Below the pieces are notes generated by a model. The model was given only the letters and a program-made list of their open reading frames with translations, searched no databases and was not told where the DNA came from. A DNA stretch of 37,967 nucleotides from Pseudomonas karstica (GTDB lineage Bacteria; Pseudomonadota; Gammaproteobacteria; Pseudomonadales; Pseudomonadaceae), in contig NZ_WLYI01000044.1 of NCBI RefSeq assembly GCF_009707515.1, forward strand, positions 1 through 37,967, given 5' to 3'. Each line of letters opens with the position of its first letter. Position 1 is the first letter of the stretch. Positions 1 through 8,238 of the stretch are shown here, in pieces. A program made the translations under genes and the position numbers.

Positions 1-190
1 CGACTGCTGCGCAGCCGATCGCAGGCTGCGCCAGCGGCTACAGGAGATCGGCTCGGTCTTTGTAGCCGCTGTCGAGGCACGAGGCTGCGATAAGGGCCGC
101 AGGACCTTCAACAATTTCAAGGCCCAGACGACTGTTGCGCAGCCGATCGCAGGCTGCGCCAGCGGCTACAGGAGATCGGCAGCGGCTACA
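1..190. repeat. Cluster of REP-like repeats, including a 52-bp direct repeat
   Basis: Positions 1-52 and 129-180 are the same 52-bp sequence with one mismatch (C or T at the seventh base). Each contains the unit CGATCGCAGGCTGCG followed by CCAGCGGCTACA. Between them, about 60-94, lies a related unit in the opposite orientation (TGTAGCCGCTGTCGAGG, then GAGGCTGCGATAAG). A further fragment AGCGGCTACA sits at 181-190. Alternating inverted units of this kind are typical of extragenic REP/REPIN elements of fluorescent pseudomonads. The rest, up to the first gene at 364, shows no gene I can support. Confidence 0.75.
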
Positions 191-363
191 CCTCCATCGT
201 GAGTGCCCCCACAGTTGTCCATCTGCGGTCCCTCAACAGCAAAAATCACTGACTCACTGCCTCCCATTCAGAAAAAACCACCTGCCACACCCTGCCAAAC
301 GCCAAATCCTCGCTGCCCGGCTACCCTAGGATGGTTCCACGCCAAAGGTTTGGAGCGAACCCC

Positions 364-1836
364 ATGACATACAAACACCCATTGCTATTCAAGGCCCTGT
401 GCTACGTCGACGGCCATTGGGTCCACAGCGACAGCGGCCACAGCGTCGCGGTGCATAACCCGGGCAACCAGCAATTGATTGGTCATGTACCCCTGCTCGA
501 CCAACCGCAAATCACCGCCGCAGTCGACGCCGCACACCGCGCCTTTGCCAACTGGCGCAAACAGAGCCTCGACGCCCGCGCCACGATCCTGCGACGCTGG
601 GCAAGCTTGATCCTCGAACACCAGGAAGACCTGGCCCGGATTCTCAGCCAGGAACAAGGCAAACCCTTGGCTGAGTCCCGTGGCGAAATCGCCTATGCCG
701 CCAGTTTCATCCCCTGGTTCGCCGAGGAAGCCCGGCGCCTGTATGGCCAGAACATTCCCAGCCACATCCCTGGCGCCCATCTGGGCACGCTCAAGGAGCC
801 CGTGGGCGTCTGCGCGCTGCTGACGCCTTGGAACTTCCCTTCGGCCATGATCACCCGCAAAGCCGCCGCCGCGTTGGCCGCCGGTTGCACGGTGGTGATC
901 AAACCGGCCCATGAAACCCCTTATTCAGCCCTGGCCCTGGCGCAACTGGCCGAAGAGGCAGGCTTTCCGGCGGGGGTGTTCAACGTCGTGTTGGGTGAAC
1001 CGCAGATGGCCATGCAAACCCTGGTGCAGGACAGCCGCGTACGCTCCGTCAGCTTCACCGGCTCCACCCGGGTCGGCAAGCTGGTGCTGCAAGCGGCGGC
1101 CCGGGACGTGAAAAAGGTTGCACTGGAACTGGGCGGCAATGCGCCGTTTATTGTCTGCGCCGATGCTGACCTGGAGCTGGCGGTGAAAGTCGCCGTGGAG
1201 GCTAAATTCCAGACCTCCGGCCAGGACTGCTGCGCGGCCAACCGAATCATGGTTGAGCGTTCGATTTATCCGGCCTTTCTCAGCCGCTTTGCCGCCGCAG
1301 TGCGGGAACTGCGGGTCGGCCCGGCGCTGCTCGGTGAGCAGGAGCAAGACGTCGACGTCGGCCCGCTGATGCACCAGGCCTCCTTCGATGTGACCGCCGA
1401 GCGCGTAGCCGACGCCTTGCACCTGGGCGCCCAACGTCTGGTGGGTGGCGAGGCCCATGCCTTGGGCGGCCTGTTCTACCAGCCCACGGTGTTGGCCGAT
1501 GTCACGCCACAGATGCGCATCTACCGCGAGGAAAACTTTGCCCCGATCGCCGGGGTGATGCCGTTCGACAGCATCGAGCAGGCCATCGAACTGGCCAACG
1601 ACACCGAATACGGCCTGGCGGCCTATATTTGTTCCAACCGCCTGGACCTGATCTACCCGCTGATCCGCCGCCTTGATCACGCGATGGTGGCCGTCAACGG
1701 CGTCAAATTCACCGGCCATCCGATTCCCTTCGGCGGCATGAAAGCCTCGGGCCTGGGCCGTGAAGGCGGCACCGAAGGCTTCGACGCCTTTGTTGAAACC
1801 AAATACTTTTGCCTGCACCACCAAGGCCAGTTCTAA
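364..1836 (+). CDS. NAD(P)-dependent aldehyde dehydrogenase, succinate-semialdehyde dehydrogenase-like
   Basis: This 490-residue protein should oxidise an aldehyde, probably a semialdehyde, to the carboxylic acid using NAD(P)+. The aldehyde dehydrogenase family marks are all visible: the PWNFP motif with N157, K180 in VIKPA, the FTGSTRVG cofactor loop at about 231-238, the general base E255 in LELGG, and the catalytic cysteine C289 in GQDC. The start at 364 is preferred over the in-frame ATG at 331 because GGAG at 352-355 lies 8 bases upstream of it. The aminotransferase gene begins 11 bases downstream with its own strong ribosome site, so the two are probably one operon that degrades an amine or omega-amino acid. 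The exact substrate cannot be read from sequence; a GabD/DavD-like role is inferred. Confidence 0.9.
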   Translation: MTYKHPLLFKALCYVDGHWVHSDSGHSVAVHNPGNQQLIGHVPLLDQPQITAAVDAAHRAFANWRKQSLDARATILRRWASLILEHQEDLARILSQEQGKPLAESRGEIAYAASFIPWFAEEARRLYGQNIPSHIPGAHLGTLKEPVGVCALLTPWNFPSAMITRKAAAALAAGCTVVIKPAHETPYSALALAQLAEEAGFPAGVFNVVLGEPQMAMQTLVQDSRVRSVSFTGSTRVGKLVLQAAARDVKKVALELGGNAPFIVCADADLELAVKVAVEAKFQTSGQDCCAANRIMVERSIYPAFLSRFAAAVRELRVGPALLGEQEQDVDVGPLMHQASFDVTAERVADALHLGAQRLVGGEAHALGGLFYQPTVLADVTPQMRIYREENFAPIAGVMPFDSIEQAIELANDTEYGLAAYICSNRLDLIYPLIRRLDHAMVAVNGVKFTGHPIPFGGMKASGLGREGGTEGFDAFVETKYFCLHHQGQF

Positions 1837-1847
1837 GGAGACCCACC

Positions 1848-3233
1848 ATGAGCCACGACCTCGAAACCCTGTTCGAACAAGACCGCGCGCACTTCATGCA
1901 CCCGTCGACCCACGCCCATGATCACGCCAGCGGGGCACTCAAGGGGCGCATCATCAAAAGTGCTTCCGGCATTCGTATCCGCGACCACGAAGGTCGCGAG
2001 TTCATCGACGCCTTCGCCGGGCTGTACTGCGTCAACATCGGCTACGGCCGCACTGAAGTCGCCGATGCCATCTACAAACAAGCCAAGGAGCTGGCCTACT
2101 ACCACACCTACGTCGGCCACTCGAGCGAAGCCATCATCGAACTGTCCAGCCGCATCATGGACTGGGCACCCGAAGGCATGAAAAAGGTCTACTACGGCCT
2201 GTCCGGCTCCGACGCCAATGAAACCCAGATCAAACTGGTGCGCTACTACAACAACGTCCTCGGCCGCCCGCAGAAAAAGAAAATTATCTCCCGCGACCGT
2301 GGCTACCACGGCTCAGGCATCATGACCGGCAGCCTCACGGGCCTTGCCGCGTTCCACCAACATTTCGACCTGCCCGAGCAAGGCATCAAACATACCGTCT
2401 GCCCTCACTGGTACCGCAAGGCCCCGGCCGGTATGGATGAAGCGAGCTTCGTGCGCCACTGCGCCGATGAACTGGAAAAAATGATCCTCGCCGAAGGCCC
2501 TGACACCGTCGCAGCCTTCATCGGCGAACCGTTGATGGGCACCGGCGGCATCATCGTTCCTCCGGCGGGCTACTGGGCGGCAATCCAGGCCGTGCTGAAT
2601 AAATACGACGTGTTGTTGATCGCCGACGAAGTGGTCTGCGCTTTCGGTCGCCTGGGCTCGAAAATGGGCAGCCAGCGCTACGGCATGCGCCCGGACCTGA
2701 TCACCACCGCCAAAGGCCTGACCAGCGCTTATGCACCTTTGTCTGCGGTGATCATTGGCGAAAAAGTCTGGAGCGTGATCGAAAAAGCCTCCACCGCCGA
2801 AGGCGCCATGGGCCACGGCTGGACCTATTCCGGGCACCCGATCTGCGCGGCGGCGGCCCTGGCCAACCTCGACATCCTCGAGCGGGAAAACCTCACCGCC
2901 AATGCCGACCAAGTCGGCAACTACCTCAACCGCCGCCTGCGCGAAACCCTCGAAGGTCACCCATTGGTAGGCGAAGTGCGCGGCGACGGCATGCTCGCCG
3001 CCGTCGAGTTCATGGCCGACCGCGAACAGCGCACCCCGTTCGACGCGGCCTTGAAAGTCGGCCCGAAAGTCTCCGCCGCCTGCCTGGAACGCGGCATGAT
3101 CGCCCGGGCCATGCCCCACGGCGACATCCTCGGCTTCGCCCCGCCGCTGATACTGACCGAGGCAGAGGCAGACCTGATCGTCGACATCACTAAAGATGCG
3201 GTCGATCAGGTGGCGAGTGAAGTGCTGGGCTGA
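1848..3233 (+). CDS. Class III PLP-dependent aminotransferase
   Basis: This 461-residue enzyme of the aspartate aminotransferase fold type I, class III (omega-aminotransferase) family moves an amino group from an amine or omega-amino acid to a keto acid. Visible marks are the SGSDANE phosphate-binding segment at about 119-125, RGYHG at 151-155, the ADEVVCAFGR segment containing D260 (which contacts the PLP pyridine nitrogen), and the Schiff-base lysine K289 in TTAKGLTS. AAGGAG at 1835-1840 overlaps the stop of the dehydrogenase gene and sets the start at 1848. Together the two enzymes would convert an amine to its aldehyde and then to the acid. Candidate substrates are beta-alanine, GABA or a polyamine product; which one is not decided by the sequence. 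Confidence 0.88.
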   Translation: MSHDLETLFEQDRAHFMHPSTHAHDHASGALKGRIIKSASGIRIRDHEGREFIDAFAGLYCVNIGYGRTEVADAIYKQAKELAYYHTYVGHSSEAIIELSSRIMDWAPEGMKKVYYGLSGSDANETQIKLVRYYNNVLGRPQKKKIISRDRGYHGSGIMTGSLTGLAAFHQHFDLPEQGIKHTVCPHWYRKAPAGMDEASFVRHCADELEKMILAEGPDTVAAFIGEPLMGTGGIIVPPAGYWAAIQAVLNKYDVLLIADEVVCAFGRLGSKMGSQRYGMRPDLITTAKGLTSAYAPLSAVIIGEKVWSVIEKASTAEGAMGHGWTYSGHPICAAAALANLDILERENLTANADQVGNYLNRRLRETLEGHPLVGEVRGDGMLAAVEFMADREQRTPFDAALKVGPKVSAACLERGMIARAMPHGDILGFAPPLILTEAEADLIVDITKDAVDQVASEVLG

Positions 3234-3260
3234 GTAATTGCTTTTCAGTGCAGGAATGGG

Positions 3261-3317
3261 TTTGCCGGCGATAGTGGGGGGGCTATCATCGACTGACCCA
3301 TCGCTATCGCCGGCAAA
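3261..3317. repeat. REP-type palindrome
   Basis: The arms TTTGCCGGCGATAG (3261-3274) and CTATCGCCGGCAAA (3304-3317) are exact reverse complements. The loop contains ATCGACTGACCCATCG, part of the usual Pseudomonas REP inner sequence, and seems to lack part of one half. It lies just after the aminotransferase gene, so the transcript hairpin could protect or end that message. Confidence 0.75.
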
Positions 3318-3449
3318 AAAGCGGTCTCTCACGACGTCCCGGGCAACACAGAAGCAAGAACGCCTGTGAACGGTGGCCTCTAACAAACCGACCATTTTTT
3401 GCGCGATATTGAATATCTCCCTTCCTTTTTGGAAAGGCTTTTCTGTCAA

Positions 3450-3469
3450 CACAATCAAGTCTGATTGTG
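3450..3469. promoter_or_regulatory. Perfect 8-bp dyad, possible operator
   Basis: CACAATCA, a 4-base spacer, then TGATTGTG form a perfect inverted repeat about 370 bases upstream of the CapA-like gene. The flanks extend the symmetry partly (GTCA on the left, TGAC on the right). It has no T-run after it, so an operator is more likely than a terminator. The binding protein is unknown. Confidence 0.35.
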
Positions 3470-3653
3470 ACCCTCTACAAATCGATCCGCCCTCTCACTC
3501 CAGTCGACTCCCTTCCTGTGGCAGCTGCCAAAATACCTATTCACCCACGCATGGGTATTGCCAGTGCGTTGTCCTGACTTTCGTGGCAATAACACGCTAC
3601 TCCGGCTCGATCGGCCACCTTTCGAGGTACGATCCGTTGTATACCTTTATGGC

Positions 3654-3665
3654 ATAACTGTAAGG
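3654..3665. promoter_or_regulatory. Candidate shared regulator half-site (first copy)
   Basis: ATAACTGTAAGG here matches ATATCTGTTAGG at 14077-14088 in the divergent regulator/rubredoxin region at 10 of 12 positions. With the preceding seven bases it matches at about 14 of 19. It overlaps the small dyad TTATG/CATAA (3647-3657) and precedes the cluster's first gene by about 170 bases. It could be a site for the LysR protein encoded at 13142-14050. This is a visual match only. Confidence 0.25.
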
Positions 3666-3836
3666 CCGCTAGGCCGTCTGGTGATGGGTGGGTTTGCTGT
3701 TTAGAGTGGTTGCTACAGACGGGTGTCCTACCCCTCCCTAGACCTATCAGCGACAGCAGGCGGAGTGCGGGGAAATCCTGCGCAGACTCGGGCCGAAGCG
3801 GTATTCGAGTTGTCCGTCCTCAACGGAGTAATAAAA

Positions 3837-5204
3837 GTGAAGAAAGGCGATTGGCGGGTATCTTTGGCTGGCGAATGCATGGTGAGTCGCCGGTTCTCCA
3901 TGCATGACGAGCCGGAATTCATTGAAATGTGGAAGTTGATGCAGGATTGCGATGTGTCCTATGGGCACCTCGAAATGAATTTTGCAAATCCTGAAGAATT
4001 GAAATGGCCAGCGCGTGGTCAGGGAATCGGATCATTCATGATGTCCGATCCGGAAGTCGCCAGCGATCTAAAATGGGCTGGGTTCGACATCATGTCGACA
4101 GCTCATAACCACACTTTCGATTTCGGGGCCGAGGGACTTGTTGCCACGAAGAAGCATATGCGGGAGGCGGGTATCGTCACCGCTGGCTCAGGTACCGATT
4201 TGGAGCGTGCCACGGAGCCGGGTTATGTAGAAACCAAAAGTGGCCGCGTTTCGCTGGTTTCCACTTCATCAGGCAACCAACACTTCATGTGGGCCAACCA
4301 CGCCAAGGGTTCTCTGATGGCGCGGCCAGGGGTGAATCCGCAGCGTCTGAAATTTGAATTTGTGGTCGATCCAGTGACCATGAAGAATCTCAAGGATTTT
4401 GCCAGCAAGTTCGGGATAGTCAAAAAGCCAAAGCATGGGCCGGAGGGTGCATTCGGTTTCCTGATCCCCGCCGCACAGCAGTGGGGTGATCCGGAATGCT
4501 TCATCGAAGGTGATGAATGCAAGATCATCTCAAAATGTGATGAGCGTGATCTTGCACGGAATATGCGGGCGATCGAGGAAGCCAAATGCATGTCCGACCT
4601 AGTCATCGTGGCTCATCACTTTTCCGTTTCTGATGGCCCCCGAGGCGACACACCGCCCCGTTTTGTCGAAGAGTTCGCTCATGCGGCCATTGATGGCGGC
4701 GCGGATATCTATGTCGGGCACGGCTGGCACCGCACCCTCGGTATTGAGATCTACAAGGGTAAGCCGATTGTTTATGGCATCGGCAATTTCTGGGCGAATT
4801 CGGAATTTCTGCAGCGTGTGCCTTATGACAGCTATGACGCATGGGGTCATGATGTGGACAAGCTTTACACATTGCACCCTGCACTTCACCCGCTGCATCC
4901 GGGCCTGGATACCTCTGACGAAACCTGGTGGGGCTCCTGCCTGCTCAAGGTCGAGATGACCGACGGCAAGCTGAGCAAGTTATACCTGCACCCGGTTGAA
5001 ATGGGTCGGGAGTCAATCTCCGGCGCACCCTTGCATCGCCGCACAGGCAATGGAGAACACCCACTGACTGAAGGGCGTCCGATGCTGGCCAAAGGCGAAA
5101 ACGCGGTACGCATACTTAAACGATATAAGGAACTGTCAGAGCCTTACGGCACGCGCATCGAAATCCTCGACGGTGTAGGAGTCATCGACGTTTCCAAACA
5201 CTAG
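3837..5204 (+). CDS. CapA-like (PGA_cap, metallophosphatase-fold) protein
   Basis: This 455-residue protein belongs to the CapA/PgsA family, whose founding members take part in poly-gamma-glutamate capsule formation and share a calcineurin-like metallophosphoesterase fold. Visible family segments are SLAGECM near the N-terminus (9-15), HNHTFDFG at 90-97, AHHF at 259-262, and GHGWH (294-298) followed by IEIYKGKPIVYGIGNF. No signal peptide or membrane segment is seen, so it is probably cytoplasmic, unlike capsule-type CapA. The GTG start at 3837 is chosen because GGAG at 3825-3828 precedes it; a frame open from 3723 also exists. No capsule synthesis genes (capB/capC) are nearby. It heads a transporter and catabolic cluster, so a hydrolytic role on the imported compound is inferred and not proven. 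Confidence 0.75.
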   Translation: MKKGDWRVSLAGECMVSRRFSMHDEPEFIEMWKLMQDCDVSYGHLEMNFANPEELKWPARGQGIGSFMMSDPEVASDLKWAGFDIMSTAHNHTFDFGAEGLVATKKHMREAGIVTAGSGTDLERATEPGYVETKSGRVSLVSTSSGNQHFMWANHAKGSLMARPGVNPQRLKFEFVVDPVTMKNLKDFASKFGIVKKPKHGPEGAFGFLIPAAQQWGDPECFIEGDECKIISKCDERDLARNMRAIEEAKCMSDLVIVAHHFSVSDGPRGDTPPRFVEEFAHAAIDGGADIYVGHGWHRTLGIEIYKGKPIVYGIGNFWANSEFLQRVPYDSYDAWGHDVDKLYTLHPALHPLHPGLDTSDETWWGSCLLKVEMTDGKLSKLYLHPVEMGRESISGAPLHRRTGNGEHPLTEGRPMLAKGENAVRILKRYKELSEPYGTRIEILDGVGVIDVSKH

Positions 5205-5286
5205 TGTAACTGCCTCGAATCCTGAGAGCGCCCAAGGGTTCGGGGCATTGGCCATTGAAATGCCCGAGTATCGAAGGATAAAAACA

Positions 5287-6336
5287 ATGTTACCTGCATC
5301 TGGCAACTTACCCTCGTTGGCGAATATACCCTCTTTACAATCTGCAAATACTGGCGGAACTGTAGCTGCGGCCACTAAAAAAACACTGCTGATGGTGAAA
5401 GATTTATATGTTTCCTTTCCCACTAAAGGCGCAGAAAAAGCCACGGTTGTGAACGGCCTGAGCTATGAAATCAGCGAGGGCGAAACGTTAGGTGTGGTCG
5501 GCGAGTCTGGCTGTGGCAAGACGATGACATCGCTCTCTCTGATGGGGCTCGTGCCAGGAAGAGGGGAGGTGACCGGGGAGATCAACTTCAATGGCCGCAA
5601 CCTTCTGGAGCAAACCGAAAAACAATGGCGGGAAGTGCGTGGTCGTGACCTCGCAATGATCTTCCAAGAGCCGATGTCGGCGATGAACCCCGTGATGACG
5701 GTGGGTCAGCAGATCGCAGAGGTGCTTCAGGTACACGAAGGGCTAAGCAAGCGCTCAGGCGTTGACCGTGCTGTGGAGCTCCTCACGGCTGTTGGTATCC
5801 CTTCACCACTGCGTCGTGCGAGAGACTATCCGCATCAGTTGTCAGGAGGGATGCGTCAACGCGCAATGATTGCCATGGCGCTGGCGTGTCGGCCGAAGCT
5901 ACTGGTCGCAGATGAACCGACCACCGCACTGGATGTAACCATTCAGGCGCAGATACTTGATTTGATCCTTGAACTTCAAGAAGACACGGGCATGGCGGTG
6001 CAGTTCATCACGCACAACCTTGCGGTGGTGTCTGAACTCGCACATCGCATCCTGGTGATGTATGCAGGGCGAGGCGTCGAATACGCAACCTCCGAACAAA
6101 TTTTTGATAATCCGCTCCATCCCTATACCCGTGGCCTGATCGAGACCCTGCCGGACCCGGATAAAAAGGTCGAGCGGCTTCACGTGATCCAGGGAAGCCT
6201 GCGTGTCCAGTCAAGGCAGGGTTGTCGGTTCGCACCGCGTTGTACGTTAGCGACTGACGAGTGCCGGGTTATCGAACCGCCGATGCTTGAGGTTGAACCC
6301 AACCATTATGTCGCCTGCCTGAAGGTTGCCCCATGA
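5287..6336 (+). CDS. Dipeptide/oligopeptide-type ABC transporter ATPase (DppD-like)
   Basis: This 349-residue subunit hydrolyses ATP to drive import through the membrane permeases encoded downstream. It shows Walker A GESGCGKT (72-79), the signature LSGGMRQR, Walker B LLVADEPTTALD, and a C-terminal oligopeptide-transporter domain with a cysteine pair in CRFAPRCTL, as in DppD/OppD. About 30 residues of low-complexity sequence precede the ABC domain, an unusually long leader. AAGGAT at 5274-5279 supports the ATG at 5287; a TTG at 5248 or ATG at 5260 would extend it. The stop overlaps the next gene by 4 bases (ATGA), which indicates translational coupling. Confidence 0.9.
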   Translation: MLPASGNLPSLANIPSLQSANTGGTVAAATKKTLLMVKDLYVSFPTKGAEKATVVNGLSYEISEGETLGVVGESGCGKTMTSLSLMGLVPGRGEVTGEINFNGRNLLEQTEKQWREVRGRDLAMIFQEPMSAMNPVMTVGQQIAEVLQVHEGLSKRSGVDRAVELLTAVGIPSPLRRARDYPHQLSGGMRQRAMIAMALACRPKLLVADEPTTALDVTIQAQILDLILELQEDTGMAVQFITHNLAVVSELAHRILVMYAGRGVEYATSEQIFDNPLHPYTRGLIETLPDPDKKVERLHVIQGSLRVQSRQGCRFAPRCTLATDECRVIEPPMLEVEPNHYVACLKVAP

Positions 6337-7283
6337 AGCCACTTCTCGAAATCGACAGCGTCAGTGTTCAATTCAAGATGCGCGGTCAAATGTTCAAACA
6401 AGGACCGACCCTCCGGGCCTTGGATAATGTCAGCCTGACGCTCAACCGGGGTGAAACACTGGCCATCGTCGGTGAGAGCGGCTCGGGTAAAAGCACCCTT
6501 GGTTACGCGGTTGCAGGTCTGCGGCCACCAACCTCCGGTTCGATCAGGATCACCCCGCAAAGGGAACGCAAGGATGGGCGCGATCCCGTCCAGGTCATTT
6601 TTCAAGACCCGTTCTCTGCGCTCGACCCACGAATGACCGTCGAGGATATCGTCGGTGAGCCGTTACGCTTGAGCGAGATTGCAATCGCCCGTGGCGAACG
6701 CCGCGAGCTTGTGGCCGATGTTCTCGAACAGGTAGGTATGCCGTCCGATGCGGTCAGCCGCTACCCGCACCAGTTCTCGGGCGGCCAACGGCAGCGCATC
6801 GCCATTGCGCGAGCACTGATCGGCGACCCGGAATTGATTGTTTGCGATGAGCCACTCTCAGCGCTTGATGTGTCGATTCAGTCGAAGATTCTTAACCTGC
6901 TGGACGACATTCGTACCGAGCACGGGATCAGTTATTTCTTCATCAGTCACGACTTCGGTGTCGTGCGTCATCTTGCTGATCGTGTGGCCGTGCTCTATCT
7001 GGGGCAGATCATGGAAGTGGCGTCTGCGGACGATATTTTTGCTTCTCCGAGTCATCCCTATACCCAAGCGCTATTTGAAGCGGTGCCGCGCATTGGTCGG
7101 GGCCGGCGCGTGAGAGGCCAGGTACTCAAAGGTGAAATACCAACGCCACTGAACCCGCCTTCAGGATGTGTTTTTCACACCCGCTGTCCACGTGCCACGT
7201 TGTTGTGTTCGACCGAGCGTCCCAAGCTCGAGCCGGCACCCGGTCGGGCCGATCAGCTTGCTGCTTGTCACTATAAGGATTGA
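6333..7283 (+). CDS. Dipeptide/oligopeptide-type ABC transporter ATPase (DppF-like)
   Basis: This 316-residue second ATPase pairs with the preceding one to form the nucleotide-binding dimer of a peptide/opine/nickel-class importer. It has Walker A GESGSGKST (47-55), signature FSGGQRQR, Walker B LIVCDEPLSALD, and the C-terminal domain with CVFHTRCPRA typical of DppF/OppF. It starts inside the end of the upstream gene and is followed 4 bases later by the first permease, so it sits in the middle of one operon. Confidence 0.92.
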   Translation: MKPLLEIDSVSVQFKMRGQMFKQGPTLRALDNVSLTLNRGETLAIVGESGSGKSTLGYAVAGLRPPTSGSIRITPQRERKDGRDPVQVIFQDPFSALDPRMTVEDIVGEPLRLSEIAIARGERRELVADVLEQVGMPSDAVSRYPHQFSGGQRQRIAIARALIGDPELIVCDEPLSALDVSIQSKILNLLDDIRTEHGISYFFISHDFGVVRHLADRVAVLYLGQIMEVASADDIFASPSHPYTQALFEAVPRIGRGRRVRGQVLKGEIPTPLNPPSGCVFHTRCPRATLLCSTERPKLEPAPGRADQLAACHYKD

Positions 7284-7287
7284 ACAG

Positions 7288-8238
7288 ATGCTTAAGTACT
7301 CCATTTCACGTCTCGCACAGGCCGTGCTGGTTGTATGCGTCATGTCCTTCATTTTGTTTGTGGTCATCGGCCTGATGCCTGGCGACCCGCTGGAGGCCAT
7401 GTTCGAAGGCAACCCGTCAATGACCCCTGAACTCATGGCGCAGATGCGCGAACTTTATGGGGTTGATCAGCCACTGGTAGTGCGCTACGGAAACTGGGTT
7501 GCTGCTGCAGTGCAGGGCGACCTGGGCTATTCCAGTCTCTACTTTCGTCCGGTATTTGCCGTGCTTCTACCCGCCATGCTTCAGACGGCGAAACTGCTTG
7601 GCCTGACGCTATTGTTCTCCGTGCCTCTGGCGATGATTCTCGGTACGCTCGCCGCACGCAAACCGAACGGATTTATCGACTCGGTGATCGGGGTGTTTTC
7701 TTTTGCCGCGATTTCGCTGCCTAACTTCTGGGTAGCCCTTCTACTGATCATCCTTTTTTCTGTGAATCTTGGATGGTTTCCGGCTTCGGGCACTCCGTTG
7801 AGCAATGACGTGTCCTTCTGGGTCAAGCTGCAGCATATGGTCTTGCCCGTCACTGTGATGGTGATGTTTCACGTGGGGCCGTTGATCCGCTATGTACGAG
7901 CGTCAATGATCGAGACACTCTCGGCTGATTTCGTCCGTACCGCCCGCGCCAAGGGATTAACAGAAAAAGCGGTGTTGGTACGGCACGCTTTGCGCAATGC
8001 GTTGATACCTATGGTGACCGCGCTGGCATTGGGTTTTGGTCATCTGTTCTCCGGCGCCCTGGTGATTGAAACCATCTTTGGCATGTTCGGTATGGGCAAG
8101 ATGATTTTTGACGCCATTAGCAATGTCGACTTCAACCTTGCGCTTATTGGCCTGCTTCTGGCGATCATTGTTGTACTCATTTCAAACTTCATCGCTGATC
8201 TTGCGTATGCCGTTCTTGATCCGAGAATCACATTATGA
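7288..8238 (+). CDS. Peptide-type ABC transporter permease (DppB-like)
   Basis: This 316-residue inner-membrane protein has about six hydrophobic segments and begins with the DppB-type N-terminus MLKYSISRLAQ followed by a first membrane helix and the motif GLMPGDPLEAM. The cytoplasmic EAA loop is visible in ARAKGLTEKAVLVRHALRNA and would contact the ATPases. Upstream in-frame codons reach 7168, but these overlap the preceding gene. AAGGAT at 7275-7280 marks the start at 7288. Its stop overlaps the start of the partner permease. Confidence 0.92.
   Translation: MLKYSISRLAQAVLVVCVMSFILFVVIGLMPGDPLEAMFEGNPSMTPELMAQMRELYGVDQPLVVRYGNWVAAAVQGDLGYSSLYFRPVFAVLLPAMLQTAKLLGLTLLFSVPLAMILGTLAARKPNGFIDSVIGVFSFAAISLPNFWVALLLIILFSVNLGWFPASGTPLSNDVSFWVKLQHMVLPVTVMVMFHVGPLIRYVRASMIETLSADFVRTARAKGLTEKAVLVRHALRNALIPMVTALALGFGHLFSGALVIETIFGMFGMGKMIFDAISNVDFNLALIGLLLAIIVVLISNFIADLAYAVLDPRITL

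Larger units (their letters stand above)
3234..3836. other. Long intergenic region with a REP hairpin and candidate operators
   Basis: No convincing gene is present in these 603 bases. The left part holds a REP-type palindrome (3261-3317). The right part has several small dyads: CACAATCA/TGATTGTG at 3450-3469, ACCCA/TGGGT at 3543-3556, and TTATG/CATAA at 3647-3657. Since the next gene opens a long co-directional cluster, its promoter should lie here. An open frame reaches back to a GTG at 3723, but the codons upstream of 3837 lack CapA family similarity and the better ribosome site is at 3825-3828. Confidence 0.6.

Noticed and set aside
135..329. A 64-codon frame at the left edge
   Set aside because: It runs through REP-like repeats, has no ribosome site and no family resemblance.
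2313..3458. A 381-codon minus-strand frame opposite the aminotransferase
   Set aside because: The plus strand encodes a full aminotransferase with all catalytic residues; the minus frame has no recognisable domain.
3373..3657. A 94-codon frame in the long intergenic region
   Set aside because: No ribosome site and no protein pattern; the stretch looks regulatory.
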